Source: Microdochium bolleyi (taxonomy: Eukaryota > Ascomycota > Sordariomycetes > Xylariales > Microdochiaceae). Taken from it: 64,000 nt of DNA. Within the stretch, counting starts at the first letter, position 1, and each line of letters opens with the position of its first letter. The stretch covers positions 2,418,001-2,482,000 of the forward strand of contig KQ964249.1 in NCBI GenBank assembly GCA_001566295.1, given 5' to 3'. The notes beneath the pieces were generated by a model that saw nothing but the letters and a program-made list of their open reading frames with translations, made no database searches and was not told the DNA's origin. Shown here piece by piece: positions 1 through 11,294 of this stretch. The position numbers were made by a program, and so were the translations under genes.

Positions 1-897
1 CTTGATGCTGTCAGCCATGGCTGAACTAGTCTCCACGTACTCGCGGTATCGCTCAATGCTGGTCATGACGGTCTTGAGATTCTCTTCCTTCTCACGTCCG
101 CCCAGTGCCGGACCCCAGACATCCTCGGCCTTGGCAGAGACGTCGAGCAGTGGGGCCTTGATCCCCATGACACCATAGTCGCTCTCCTTGATCAGCGCGT
201 TCTTCTTGCGACCGTCATTAACAGCCGTCGGCGTCAGGGGAGGCTGCATCATGGTCGCTCCACCGCTACTGCTGCGGAAGCTATTGCGGCTCGCATGGCG
301 TGAATGCGACCGTTGTCGTGTGGACGGCGGCGGTTCGGCGCCACGATATTTCATTTCCTTGTAAACATTATCGATCGTTGCCTTTGCTCGCACAAACCTC
401 TCGAAGTTGGATTCAACCAGGACCTTGAGGGATGCCGACTTCTGGTCGATCGACCTGGACAGGACATCAAGTCCGTTCAGCAGGGCTTCCGTATCTGCGT
501 TGGCGTGCATCTGCGAGAGGAAGAGGGCTGGCGTGAAGCTGGTGGATGACAGTAAGAAGCGATTGCGGAGCCTGATGTCGTCTTGTACTGGCACCCCCAA
601 CTGTCGCAAGGTCCGCACGACGCTGTCGGTGCTGCCGAGCGGATCGGCCTCGTCCTTCTGCACGAGATTGCTGACGCCGCTGGCCGATTTTTCTGACCCG
701 GACATGATGCTTGCGCGGGTGCTGACGGCCCGCTCGAGAGCCTGGTAACGCGACTTGCGGCGCTTCAGCTTGGCCTTTGTCTGCTCGACCTCGCTATCGT
801 CATCGTCCGTGTTGGTGTCCTTCTCCGCCGGCCATTGCACCGGGTACGGGTTAGTGAGCCCGTAAAACTCGAGGACACTGCGGTCGAAGTCGGCCAT
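1..897 (-). CDS. sec5: Exocyst complex subunit Sec5 (N-terminal part, runs off the left edge)
   Basis: Sec5 is a subunit of the octameric exocyst, which tethers secretory vesicles to the plasma membrane at growing tips. The reading frame is open from the ATG at 897-895 to base 1, giving the first 299 residues without an intron. The start (MADFDRSVLEFYGL) is followed by a Trp-Pro-Ala-Glu-Lys segment typical of fungal Sec5. An acidic/basic linker comes next, then the conserved segment around residues 142-172 (SRSIDQKSASLKV... FVRAKATIDNVYKEMK), which I recognise as the Sec5 N-terminal region. A Ser/Arg-rich low-complexity stretch lies near residues 185-215. The C-terminal two thirds are outside the window. 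It is divergent from idh2 with about 0.9 kb between the starts. The identification rests on recalled family similarity. Confidence 0.82.
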   Translation of the reverse strand, partial: MADFDRSVLEFYGLTNPYPVQWPAEKDTNTDDDDSEVEQTKAKLKRRKSRYQALERAVSTRASIMSGSEKSASGVSNLVQKDEADPLGSTDSVVRTLRQLGVPVQDDIRLRNRFLLSSTSFTPALFLSQMHANADTEALLNGLDVLSRSIDQKSASLKVLVESNFERFVRAKATIDNVYKEMKYRGAEPPPSTRQRSHSRHASRNSFRSSSGGATMMQPPLTPTAVNDGRKKNALIKESDYGVMGIKAPLLDVSAKAEDVWGPALGGREKEENLKTVMTSIERYREYVETSSAMADSIK

Positions 898-1781
898 GGT
901 CGCTGATGCGATCGTCTATGGCGCCGACCGTGGGCGGCTTTGATGTGAGTCTTCGGCGGATTGCTAAGGAGCTGCCGCCCGGGTCGACCTTGGGCACATC
1001 AGGTTGTGGTCGACACCGAAGCAAAAAGGTGTGTTGCTGTCGTTGTTGGTTTAGCCCCTCGGGAGCTGCCGCGCGATGGTCTTCGTGATATGAACAGCTA
1101 TGCGGAGAGCCGCGCCCTCCACCAGAGCTAAGCTACAGATACAGTATCGCGACAATACTGTGGGACATGCATGAAGCATGGATCCAGGGGTCGAGAAGTC
1201 CAGCGTCAATTGAGAGCACCTTAGTCATCAGTGGTCGGGGTCAGAGGGGTACGAGATACTTCATTTTATGCATGCACAGTGGTCACAGCATAAAACCGAG
1301 TTCGCAGCTCACCTCGGTGAAGTTGTGACGTTGGAGAAGAGCCGTTCGCCCGTTCACAGCTTTGACGAACCGACCCGCATGCAGCCCAGGCGCCGCAGAG
1401 CGAGCTGAAGCACTTGGCGTAGCAGTGACCCCTATTTTGGCGTGGGCTGCTGTGTTGAGGCAGGTATTCTATACTCATCTGAGCTATTTGCTGCCCAGGA
1501 ACCCCACCTGCCCGCCGCAAGTCAGTCTGCTCCGTCACCGAGCCGAGCTGTTTGTCTCCGAGCCTCTTGCTGCGAGACGAAAAATTGCCCTGGCCGCAGC
1601 CCAGGCAAGCCCGAGACCTGCATCTGCACCTGTGCCTCACCTTGAACTCTGCTTGGACAGCCTCGTCTCGAAAGCGTCAATTCTCAACCCAGCGCTACCC
1701 TCACCAACCCGGCCACCTCTCCCCTCACTCGTCGTCGCTGTCGCTGTCGCTTTCTACACAAGCTCGTCGTTGCCGGTCAAC
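898..1781. other. Divergent intergenic region sec5/idh2
   Basis: This 0.9 kb stretch should hold both promoters. The last 100 bases before the idh2 ATG are pyrimidine-rich (CT tracts at about 1680-1750), as expected for a fungal 5' leader. Open frames here overlap on both strands and show no recognisable protein. I see no other gene. Confidence 0.6.
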
Positions 1782-3300
1782 ATGCTGTCCCTCCGCACCG
1801 TTGCCGCCCCCGCGCGGCGCCAGTTCGCCGCTGCGGCGCCCCGTGCCGTCTTCTCAGTGTCCTTCCAGGTAAATTTCCAGCTCCGCCAGCCGCCTCTCAC
1901 GATGTCCATTGCACTCTCGCTGACGCATCACTTCTCCCACAGAACCAGAGATACTACTCCAGCAAGGTCGCCAAGTTTACCGGCACCAAGGATGCCAACG
2001 TACGTCTCCCATCGCCGAAACTCGTCCTCACCCCTCGACAAAACCTCTCGCATGTGATCGGTGGTCCTTGGTGTGGAAAATGTCTCAACGCGGCCACCTG
2101 GCACCACACCTCAATCAACGACCAACACCACACAAGACGAGCTCTGATAATAACATAAACTCTCCTGCAGGGCAACTACCCCGTTAGCATCATAGAGGGT
2201 GACGGTATCGGCCCCGAAATCTCCCAGTCTGTCAAGGACATCTTTGCTGCCGCTAAGGTTCGTCATGCCAGTCAATGCCAAAGTACTCAGTCACTTGCAG
2301 AGTATGATGCTGATTCTTAAGACAGGCCCCGATCTCGTGGGAGCCCGTTGATGTCACTCCCAGACTTGTGGATGGCAAGACCACTATCCCCTCAGAGACC
2401 ATTGAGAGCATCCAGAGGAACAAGGTTGCGCTCAAGGGCCCCCTTGCCGTAAGTTGACATTAGTCCAGCACAACCAGCCATCTACACTTCTCTGACACAG
2501 CGGCATAGACCCCCATCGGCAAGGGCCACGTCTCTCTCAACCTGACCCTCCGTAGGACCTTCAACCTCTTCGCCAACCTGCGCCCCTGCCGCTCGATCGC
2601 TGGCTACAAGACCCCCTACGACAACGTCGACACTGTCCTCATCCGTGAGAACACCGAGGGCGAGTACTCTGGCATTGAGCACGTCGTTGTCGATGGCGTC
2701 GTCCAGAGCATCAAGCTCATTACCCGCGAGGCTTCCGAGCGCGTTCTTCGCTTCGCCTTCCAGCAGGCCCAGGAGATCGGCCGCAAGAAGGTCCGTGTCG
2801 TCCACAAGGCCACCATCATGAAGATGTCCGACGGCCTCTTCCTCAACGTCGCCAAGGACATTGCCAAGGAGTACCCCGACATCGAGTTCGACGCCGAGCT
2901 GCTCGACAACACCTGCCTCAAGATGACCACCGACCCCACCCCTTACAACGACAAGGTCCTCGTCATGCCCAACCTGTACGGTGACATTCTCTCCGACATG
3001 TGCGCCGGTCTGATCGGTGGCCTCGGCCTCACCCCCTCCGGCAACATTGGTGACGAGTGCTCCATCTTCGAGGCCGTCCACGGCTCCGCCCCCGACATTG
3101 CCGGCCAGGGCCTCGCCAACCCCACCGCCCTGCTGCTCAGCTCCATGATGATGCTGAGGCACATGGAGCTCACTGAGTACGCTGACCGGATCGAGAAGGC
3201 CACCTTCGCCACCCTGGCCGAAGGCAAGTCCCTGACTGGCGACCTCGGCGGCAAGGCCAAGACCCACGAGTACGCCGCCGCCATCATTTCCAAGTTGTAG
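1782..3300 (+). CDS. idh2: Isocitrate dehydrogenase [NAD+] subunit 2, mitochondrial
   Basis: This is the catalytic-type subunit of NAD-dependent isocitrate dehydrogenase, which converts isocitrate to 2-oxoglutarate in the mitochondrial TCA cycle as a heteromer with Idh1. Five exons: 1782-1868, 1943-1999, 2171-2257, 2326-2448, 2509-3300, all joined in phase 0, giving 381 aa (yeast Idh2 is 369). The first 30 or so residues are Arg/Ala-rich without acidic residues, a good matrix-targeting sequence. Visible motifs are [10 protein letters not shown] near the N-terminus, a substrate-binding LRPCRS segment, [13 protein letters not shown], and the [19 protein letters not shown] signature of isocitrate/isopropylmalate dehydrogenases. 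The third intron begins GTTCGT, a less common donor. The antisense frame over the last exon is a shadow of strong codon bias. Confidence 0.95.
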
Positions 3301-5076
3301 ATACCTCTCTTTTTGTATTGTAGCACTTGCACAGCACGACCACCCCAAAACAAAACAGTCAAAACTATCAGTCCTATATACCGCATGCTCGCAGGAGGGT
3401 AATTGCACGGCCAGGCAAAGCACGTTGGAGATTCACGTACAGGGGCCGCCGTAGACTGTATAACAAGCCAATGAAAATACGAATAAAATGATCACGACAG
3501 GGAATCACACGGACGCTATATGATGCCAAGCTTTGTAAATGACATTGTGTACTACTTGCATTGATGAGCTTTGCCGTTCCCAGGTCCTTTGCAAAGGATA
3601 GCCGAGTATTGGGGGGAGGATGTTGAACTCCACATACGCACTTAGAGAAAAGCAAGTGACGCTCCTGTCGTGGTTGACCCCGCCGATACAGACCCAAGCG
3701 AGAGCCTACTACTCTCCATGGGCCAGACTAGACTGCTTGTTGCCGCTCGGTCAGAAACCAGGAATGGGAACGGCACAGAGCCCCATGCATTTCACATTTC
3801 CCTCGCGTCTAGGCGACAGATAACCCCCTTCTCCGCTCCGGATCCAGTTCATTCCTGCTCAGGTGTATATCCACTTGAGGTTGTGTGTTTCGTGCGACGA
3901 TGCGGCGCTGTGATAAAAGTACGTGCTCCAAAATTTGAATTTGTGCATGTGTGTGGTGCCTCCAGCACTTTGTATAGTCCTGGTAACCTTTTCAATCCTT
4001 CTGCGCCTTTCGTGGCCGAGGACACGACGATATCTGGAGAATCATGCCCAATTTGACCGAGACTTGTTTTTAGCTAGTCATCCGGAACAGATATATGTGT
4101 ATATCTGTACAGAGCACTTCTCCTGGACTGTGGTGCGTGCAGCCTGGCTGGGTGCGTCATGACCTCTAAGGAGTCGTCGTCGGACCTGCCACTGCTTGGT
4201 CAAGACGACACGCCGCTGGGTTGAGAACACCGGGAGTCTCTTCGCGTTGTGCATTGCACACACTCACACACACTCACACACATGCGCACACACATGCACA
4301 CACACATACACACATGCAGAATAGAGCCTAGAACTCTATGGAGCTAGCACTTAACATATACGTTATTGCCGCCCCCCGTGGGCTAGTCCGTGAATGCGAT
4401 GGTCGTTGTCACTGCGGATGCTACCGTCTCTCGTTTCCACCGCGAGAAGCCGGTGGCTCGCTCGTCACGGCGGCAAGGCCTGCTCTGGGCACCTTACAAC
4501 GTATCCGGTTGACGCGGCTCGGACGGTCTGGTAACCTGCCCGATTCGCATCCAGCGATATATTGGAACTCGATGGTGTGACGTTGAGATCTACCTATAAA
4601 AGGCGTTATTGCTGGCCGCTGCGATAAAGGTATCGTTCTTGCAGTGTCACAGATGGCTAGTCACGTTTAGAATTGCTGCACTGGCATGGCGACATGTCAC
4701 GATACATTGCAACATGAGATTATCGCGGTTTTAGGTAGATCAGAAATCGTGTCTATGTTCAATCTCTCTCTGTCTATGAATCGTGAAAGTTGTGACAAAA
4801 AAAACATTCCCTGTATGTGGTATAGTGGTGAATGTTATCAAGGAAGACTGAAACTGACGAACTCCCCATCGCCTTGTATGATCCCAAAAGAAATGGTACG
4901 GTGACCCTCTCGCTCGACGTGCAGAATGCTACTTTTCTTGGTGTAGCATCCAAGGCAGTCCTCCAGTCTGTGCAGACATGCTGACTCCCGAACTCCATAA
5001 CTGGTAGTAGGATCCGGGACGCCGGCTAGTGCAAGCCGCTGAAGTCTATGCACTACACAATGCGCTGGGAATGAGC
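3301..5076. other. Intergenic region, convergent idh2 / small unknown gene
   Basis: This 1.8 kb stretch holds the idh2 3' region and a CA-type microsatellite. Otherwise it has only short overlapping frames without recognisable protein features. Confidence 0.55.
4257..4316. repeat. Imperfect (CA)n microsatellite
   Basis: About 60 bases of CACA repeats are interrupted by CTCA, TGCG and TACA units. It lies in the intergenic region and is likely length-polymorphic. Confidence 0.85.
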
Positions 5077-5401
5077 CTAGTGGGCGTTGGCAACAGAAGA
5101 AGCCGATGACGAGGTGTTGGACAGGCCAGAGTCGGTTCTGGGGAGGCTGGGGAGAGCATCGATCTCGGATGTGGAGAGGCCGGCAGCGGCCAGGGCGGCA
5201 CGCTTGCGCTCACTGTTTTCACGGGAGATGGCTTGTTAGTCACGTCTTGCGGACAACGATAATGCTCTGTGTACCAGTAGGGAGTACCTACAGGGAGTGC
5301 CTGTCACTGTGCAGCTCACAGGACCACGTGCCGCCAGCAGTCTTGATCTGGAAGCTGACGGGCTTGGTGCTAAGGAAGTTCTTGATGTCGGGGGAAGGCA
5401 T
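5077..5401 (-). CDS. Small protein of unknown function, two exons
   Basis: I do not recognise the family. The ATG at 5401 opens MPSPDIKNFLSTKPVSF, and the frame stays coding-like for about 27 codons. Two splice solutions keep the downstream frame (ERKRAALAAAGLSTSEIDAL... then a Ser-rich tail ending in NAH). Solution A uses donor GTGAGC (exon 5401-5320) and acceptor AACAAG (exon 5231-5077), giving 78 aa. Solution B uses donor GTAGGT (exon 5401-5292) and acceptor AACAG (exon 5212-5077), giving 81 aa. In B the ACTAAC branch point lies about 20 bases before the acceptor, which is the better spacing; in A it is only a few bases away. The protein is soluble, with no signal peptide and no cysteine pair. 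A strong TATA box lies about 165 bases upstream and the leader is rich in C/A/T, suggesting high or inducible expression. Confidence 0.65.
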
Positions 5402-8400
5402 CTTGGCGGTTGTGAAAGTTGTCGGAAGTGGTCGGAAGTGGTGTAAGTGCGGGAGGTGGTGTGATGAGTGTGGGTGTCTGTTGCAATGAGAGGGTTGACT
5501 TTTTCGGCTGGAAGGTAATAACCGCTCAAGATGCAGGTCGAGACGAGAAGCAAGGGGCAGACTGTAATATATAGGGTATCGAGACTGGGCAGGAGAGAAG
5601 ACCGGCAGCCAGGCCCGGTGATGGGAATAAGCAGCGGCGATGTGCGTGGGCGGGCCCGCGGGAATCGCGTCTCGAGTAACTCCGCCAAAGACGCCTATCA
5701 GTGGGATGCAGTACTGCATAGAACTAGGTCGAGGACCCGTTGCGGCATTTTGTCACGGGGGCCACAGATGTGCCCGAGTCGCAGGACTGGCGGGACTGGG
5801 GACAACCTCAGTTTCGCGATGCCGGAGGGGCGGCGCTATTCCGGATGGGGTGGATCGGGGCCGAGCAGGCATGGAGATACTGCCCTCCGTAGAGGCGGGA
5901 TGGAGACCCCAAACCCGACTGTGTGCGAGTGGGCGGGCGGGCAGAAGCACGGGACTGCCCTGGTGACGAGTTGTGCCTCGTCATCCCTTGACACGCTTCG
6001 ACAAGCTGCTTGTCAGAAGGAGGCGTCTCGTCCTCTGCTCAAGAGTTACGAGGACGTCCGTGGGTGTACGTAGGACAGGCAAGCCACAACCTGAAGGCAG
6101 AGACAGAGACCAGAGACAGCTGGGCCAAGAGGATGGCGTGGCCGGGTGGAGCGGCAGAGGATCGGGAGGCGTGGCCCGACGTGCTTGACGCCTTGGGGAA
6201 AAGGCTTGACCTGGCCTGTCGAGCCATAGGTCTTCTGGAAGGGCCAACCACGACGTCCCTGCCGTGTTCTGTGCATCCATGGATGTCTGGGCAAAGGCTT
6301 GTTTGTCCCCCGTGCCTGCCCCAAGCGATCACAACTCGTGCTGTGATTGGTCCAGAAACACCCCGTCAGCCCCTGGCCCTGGCTGCAGCACGCCACGGCG
6401 CTATCGGCCCGGTCACTACGCTGCGACTGTTCAGCTCTCTTGAGGCCAGCAGCATGGTTCAAAGCATTCAGTCACCTGCATAGCACAAGTGATCAACGCA
6501 GCCCGTCTTGACGAGGTGCCGCCTGCCTGGTGGATTAACCCGCTCTCCACCATCAAGGCTCCGCTCCAGGAGAGGCGGCAAAATGCATTGTTCCGGGTAC
6601 GTACTCTGGATCCCAAGTCGCGGAATCGTGGACGGACTTCGGCGTAGAAAAACGCGAGCCCCGACCTCCAAGTCCCGATACACTAAAAGCACTCTAGCGC
6701 CGCTGACGAAAGCCTGCTGGCGCTCAGTCAATGCTATTACGAAAATCATTTCAGGGAAAATATGCCCCCACGACGCGGATTCTCCACGGCAGCAGCTGAG
6801 GCTTGATGTCATGTCAGCCACGCAAGGTTCATACGGGCGTCCTCGGGTTCTGTGTTCATCCATTCGTAGTCGTACCTGATTATCTAGCGTTGCATTCGAG
6901 GCGCCTCGGGGTCTGGAGTACATGCTACAAAAACTCGAGCCGCACCACTTAGGGACTCGCGTCCTGACCGGCCAAATGTCCGTAATCTTCTTTCGGCCGC
7001 CGGGGCCCATCTCTGCAGGTCCACGCAAGCACGTCCACGGGCACCATTCCGTGGCTGACCGATGACCGTTTTGAGCGTTGGACGACGATCCTCGTTCTGT
7101 CGGCCTGGAAACATCACCAACGTCCTAGTCCCTTGTTGTGCTAGCCGAAGTGCTGCCGCGGATCTAACAGCATCTGACCGTCAACTGCGGAACTCGACAC
7201 ACGAGGGTCTGGAGCGGTGAATGTTCGATACATCATTTCAGCCCCAGAGCTCCAGGTCCGGCACATTTCGGACGAACCCCGTGGGACCCCCGCGCATTTG
7301 TCCGCTTGCGTTGTTCCCCGCAATCTGCCCTCTTGTAGGTAGGAGAGAGACGCCCGGAGCGCAGATCGCGGCACGTCTTGCGCTGAGGGCACCCACAGTT
7401 CCGATGAACCTAGATTTATGTATGCCGACAGTGGTAATGCACTTGAATTAGACAGCGGAGTATGCCACCCTTGTTTTGTTTTGGACAGCTTATAATTTCG
7501 CTGTTTAGTGGATGAGAACTATGTCATGTCCTCTACGACACGAGCTCTCCATTTCACATTACACATAAGTGCGTTGCTCAGGTAGGTTTCGGATTCGTGT
7601 GTCACAATCTACTTCACACGGAATAGGAAAAGAATTATTCATTTGAGTGTGCACATCGGCATTAACACCCCCGCCAGTCTATCGAAGCATTCGGCAATCT
7701 TTACCGGAAGGGCTTGCCATAATATGTCGAGCTACATGTCACAACGAAGCTAAGCACTGGCAAGACCCGGACGTTGGGGCCCGCATCGCCATGGTGTCTT
7801 CGTTACGTCCTATCCTGGACATGCGGACCAGACGATAGACGCACAGAGCTACCACAGCAACGGCAATGATGAGTGAGGCGAAACACCTTAACATACCGCA
7901 ATCCAACCGAACGCACAAGTCGAGAAGAGCGCAGATCGTGGCTTGATGGTACACAGCGACACCAGGCAGGGTTGTATGTAGGTGTCAGGATGAGACCGTG
8001 GCTATTGGTGCTGACAGTGCTTTGTTGTCTTTATTTTATGCAGTTCGACTTCAATATCGGGCGTGACTCGTACCGCGAGCGAGAGCTTCACCGCCATCAC
8101 TATCTGGACCAACTGGTGTGTAGATGAACGAGGCTCCAGGTCGCGGCGTACACCGCTGTTGCGCCGGCTCATGAGATGATTATCCTCTAGTCAGTGCTTT
8201 CGCCCTGTTCCATCGTCATGCTGCTGGGTGTATCATATGGTGTACATATGATACGCTATGCTTCTATATTATTGGGACTTTCTACAAAGCTCTGTACCCT
8301 TATAGAGCCAAGCAAGTCGGCTCGTATGGCTGGAACCCGAATGGACAGCTAGATATATAGCTGTGCTCGGTGCACAGCAGACCTTCAGCACCTATTCATT

Positions 8401-8402
8401 CA
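5402..8402. other. 3.0 kb gap with no recognisable gene
   Basis: The first 170 bases are the promoter and leader of the small gene on the minus strand. From about 5.7 to 7.1 kb, frames of 60-190 codons overlap on both strands, which fits a stop-poor GC-rich sequence. None shows a domain, signal peptide or convincing spliced structure. From 7.45 to 8.4 kb base composition falls, fitting the 3' flank of the transporter gene. I see nothing I can name. Confidence 0.5.
5567..5573 (-). promoter_or_regulatory. TATA box of the small unknown gene
   Basis: On the minus strand the sequence reads CCCTATATATTACA, about 165 bases before the ATG at 5401. It is a strong TATA match in a position that fits a core promoter. 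Confidence 0.55.
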
Positions 8403-9779
8403 TTACACCTTCTCCATCCGGAACCCGGCTTGCGCCCACCTCGCCACTGCGAAGACCATGCCCGACGCGAAGATCGAAAACCCGCAGAACAGCTGCAGGC
8501 CGACATAGTTGCCCCCCGTGGCGTCGACGATGGCGCTGGCGATCGGGCTGCCCGTGAGCAGGCCGAATGACTGCACGGCGAACGCGGTGCCCGTGCGCGC
8601 CCCGATCTCGCGGATGTCCGAGATCTGCGCGATCAGGGTGGGCGCGAGGCTCGATATGCCCGACGACAGCAGGCCGAAGACGGCCATGAAGGTGATGACG
8701 CCCGCGTCGTTGCTGATGGGCACCCATAGCGCCAGGCCCGAGATGCCGGAGAGCATGGTGATGATGATCATGACGTTGTACCGCCCCAGCCGGTCGGCGA
8801 GCACGCCCGAGATGAAGCGCCCGAAGAGCCCCGCGCTATGCAGGATCGGGAGCAGGTAGATCACGAGCTCGGCGGACATGCCCTGGCTGCGGGCCTGGAG
8901 GATGACGAAGTTATAGGGGAGGAAGATGCCCCAGAAGACGAGGAACAGCGCGGATACGGTTGAGAGCATGGCGGGCTCGCGCACGCCGCGGACGTAGGCG
9001 CGCATGTCCACGGGCTTGGTGGCCGGGGTCAGCCGCGAGGTGATGGTGAGGCAGGCGACGGTGAGCAGGGCGAGGAAGACGAGCGCCACGGCGCGCATGG
9101 CCCAGGGGAAGCCGACGGAGCTGATGAGCTTGGGGATCATGATGGGCAGCACGATGCCGCCGACGGAGGAGCCGGCCATCATGATGCCGAAGACGAGGGC
9201 GCGGCGGCGGTGGAACCAGGTGACGAGGCTCGACATGCCGGCCGTGTTGACGGCGCTGGCGCCGATGGGGCAGACGAGCCCTTGCGCGAGGAAGAAGTGC
9301 CAGTACTCTGTGCTCAGCGAGACCATCATAAGCCCGAAGACGTAGAGGAGCGAGCCGCCCCAGAGAAGCCACTTGGGGCCGAAGCGGTCAAAGGCGAAGC
9401 CCCAGAAGATGGGCAGGAAGTTGAGCACCCACAGCATGAAGCTGATGATCCAGGAGATGGTGGAGGACGAGTAGGCCGGCAGGCCCTGGGTCACGTAGTA
9501 TGCCTGGAAGACGCCGACCGAGTTGCCGAGGCCAAAGGTGCTGAAGAAGATGCACCACGTGCCGAGCAGCGTCGTCCAGGCCGCCCGGCCGCCGTCGGGG
9601 AAGTCATTCGTGTTGACGTTGCACAGGCTGGCCGTGTGCGTGAGCGCGGCCTCGAGCGTCGGTGGCTGCTCGTCCGTGATTTCGTGGTTTGAGGCGTCCC
9701 GGGACGGCTTCTGCTCTTCCGTCGGATGGACGGTCGCCTGAGACAAGGATCCGGACTCCTTTATTGTCTGTCTCCCCAT
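8403..9779 (-). CDS. MFS transporter, monocarboxylate (MCT/SLC16-like) family
   Basis: A single-exon gene for a 458-aa polytopic membrane protein that starts at the ATG at 9779; the frame extends 11 codons further only through a TTG. A hydrophilic cytosolic N-terminus of about 70 residues leads into the family hallmark DFPDGGRAAWTTLLGTW, then FGLGNSVGVFQAYY. About 12 hydrophobic segments follow, with a loop near the middle (SRLTPATKPVDM). A DRFGPKW motif in the TM2-TM3 loop and GVLADRLGRYNVM in the second half are MFS A-type loops. Fungal members of this family carry monocarboxylates, nicotinate-like acids or unknown metabolites, so the substrate cannot be read from the sequence. The next gene is divergent and unrelated in function. 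Confidence 0.88.
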   Translation of the reverse strand: MGRQTIKESGSLSQATVHPTEEQKPSRDASNHEITDEQPPTLEAALTHTASLCNVNTNDFPDGGRAAWTTLLGTWCIFFSTFGLGNSVGVFQAYYVTQGLPAYSSSTISWIISFMLWVLNFLPIFWGFAFDRFGPKWLLWGGSLLYVFGLMMVSLSTEYWHFFLAQGLVCPIGASAVNTAGMSSLVTWFHRRRALVFGIMMAGSSVGGIVLPIMIPKLISSVGFPWAMRAVALVFLALLTVACLTITSRLTPATKPVDMRAYVRGVREPAMLSTVSALFLVFWGIFLPYNFVILQARSQGMSAELVIYLLPILHSAGLFGRFISGVLADRLGRYNVMIIITMLSGISGLALWVPISNDAGVITFMAVFGLLSSGISSLAPTLIAQISDIREIGARTGTAFAVQSFGLLTGSPIASAIVDATGGNYVGLQLFCGFSIFASGMVFAVARWAQAGFRMEKV

Positions 9780-11294
9780 GGTCACGCTTCGGACAGGCGA
9801 CGGCTGAACCAACTAGGGCACATAATGATGTCGCAGTCAGGTCGTCGAGAAACCGCATCAGAGACGCGGAGGAAATTGCACTGGACTCCAGGCCGCTCGC
9901 GGACCCCCTACCCCGAGGCCGGACGGCGCCGGCCACCCTTTCCCATCGGCAGGATGGGCCCAGGATGGGCCCGGTCTCGGGATGCAGGTGGTAGAGGAGC
10001 TTCCCTCTTGGTCGGACCAGTGGGGCCGACACCCTTCGATGCCATTTAGCTTACGCGAGCGAAACTCGACCGCCTCTGGGGTCTGGGGCGCGTGTCTGGG
10101 GTTCGGATGGCCACCAGCGCCGCCGCCGAAGCTCTTGCTGCGAGAATGCCATGCCGATGCTTATCGATATCTGGCCGTGGATGCTACGAGTGTTGCTATA
10201 ATATTCTTCGTCTGCTGAGCTTGGTCTTGTCCATCGATGGAGCCGTGTACGGATTCACAAGCTCTGGAGTTCTGGTTTGGGACCAAGAGACACGGCCGAT
10301 GGCAAGGCTCTGCAGTACTTGACTTTGGAAGTTTGAGGACACGGGCCTTCTTTCGCCGGACGACGGCACTCACCGAACCTTGGGAGATTGTGCTGGTGGT
10401 GGTTTGACCCGGTCCGGAGGCGGTCATGGCACTGGATTGAGACTCCCAAGGTGCGTTGCCTCAGCACAGAGTCAAAAGAAAGGCGCCCAAGAGTGCTCAT
10501 GAGTCGGTCCCCGGCAAAGACACTCGGCACGACCATTCACGGAGAGATACGTGCCAGCCCGGCGGCGGTAGCGCGTACTTACTGTGTAGACCAGAAGTGC
10601 ACATGTCATAGGCGTCCCTAGAAGCTGCGGGATGGGTAATGTGGGGTATCGGCGGCGCTTAACGCAGTGCTCGCTGGCGTGCGTGCGCAGGCAGGCGCAG
10701 CCCCGTGCAGCCCATCATCTGACAGGCAGCAGCTGCAGCGGCCATTTGTCTCATTCTTCACCTCTTCTCAACCACCCTCCTTCAGATCTCTGTGTCTGCT
10801 GGTCGGGTTCATCACGCGAGACCTCAACACTGTCGACCCGCGCGAACAGGCACATGTCACCATGCCAGCTCCCGTCGTTGCCAAGGGTAAGCCTGCCTCT
10901 CTACTCTGTGCTCCCTCAACCGTCTCTGTTCTCTGTCTGCTTCCCCGCTGTTCCGGCCCCTGCCCCACTTGTCAATCATCCGCCGCGTGTTGGAGGCCTT
11001 GCTTGCACATCCCATCGCGAGTGCGAATCAGAATGTGTCTGCCTGCTAGAGGTGGCGAACTCAACACCACGCAAGCACTTTCCCTGCCTCGACACATTGC
11101 CGCCTGCCACAGGGACCATGTAGTCGCACGTGCTCTTGCTTTGCCTCTGCGGCCCAGGAACGTCTCGCCACAAGCTCTTGGATATCCTCGACCTAAGCCA
11201 GACCAACATCCTTCCACGGCTTCTTGCCCTACGCATCTATCTAATTTCAACCATTTCCCTTTTCGCCTGCCGCCCTTATTGGCGCTCTTCCGCG
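9780..11294. other. Divergent intergenic region, transporter / 403-aa gene
   Basis: 1.5 kb. The half next to the 403-aa gene holds a likely transcribed leader: an ATG in good context (CACCATG at 10862) followed after 25 bases by a GTAAGC donor, and CT-rich tracts from 10745 on. See the separate entry for this possible 5' exon. The rest shows no gene. Confidence 0.5.
10862..10886 (+). other. Possible 5' exon or upstream ORF of the 403-aa gene
   Basis: A start codon in a strong context opens MPAPVVAK and meets a GTAAGC donor after 25 bases. Splicing to an acceptor at 11157 (CCCAG) would keep a stop-free frame into the main gene and add 54 residues. Splicing to CACAG at 11110 would instead make a short upstream ORF ending before the main start. 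Only transcript data can decide. Confidence 0.3.

Noticed and set aside
2482..3423. 313-codon open frame antisense to idh2
   Set aside because: It lies fully over the idh2 last exon and flank on the other strand. It is Gly/Val/Leu/Asp/Glu-rich, as produced by the reverse complement of strongly biased codons, and has no domain.
9780..9812. Eleven-codon extension of the MFS transporter
   Set aside because: It begins with TTG, not ATG. Nuclear fungal genes use ATG, so 9779 is the start.
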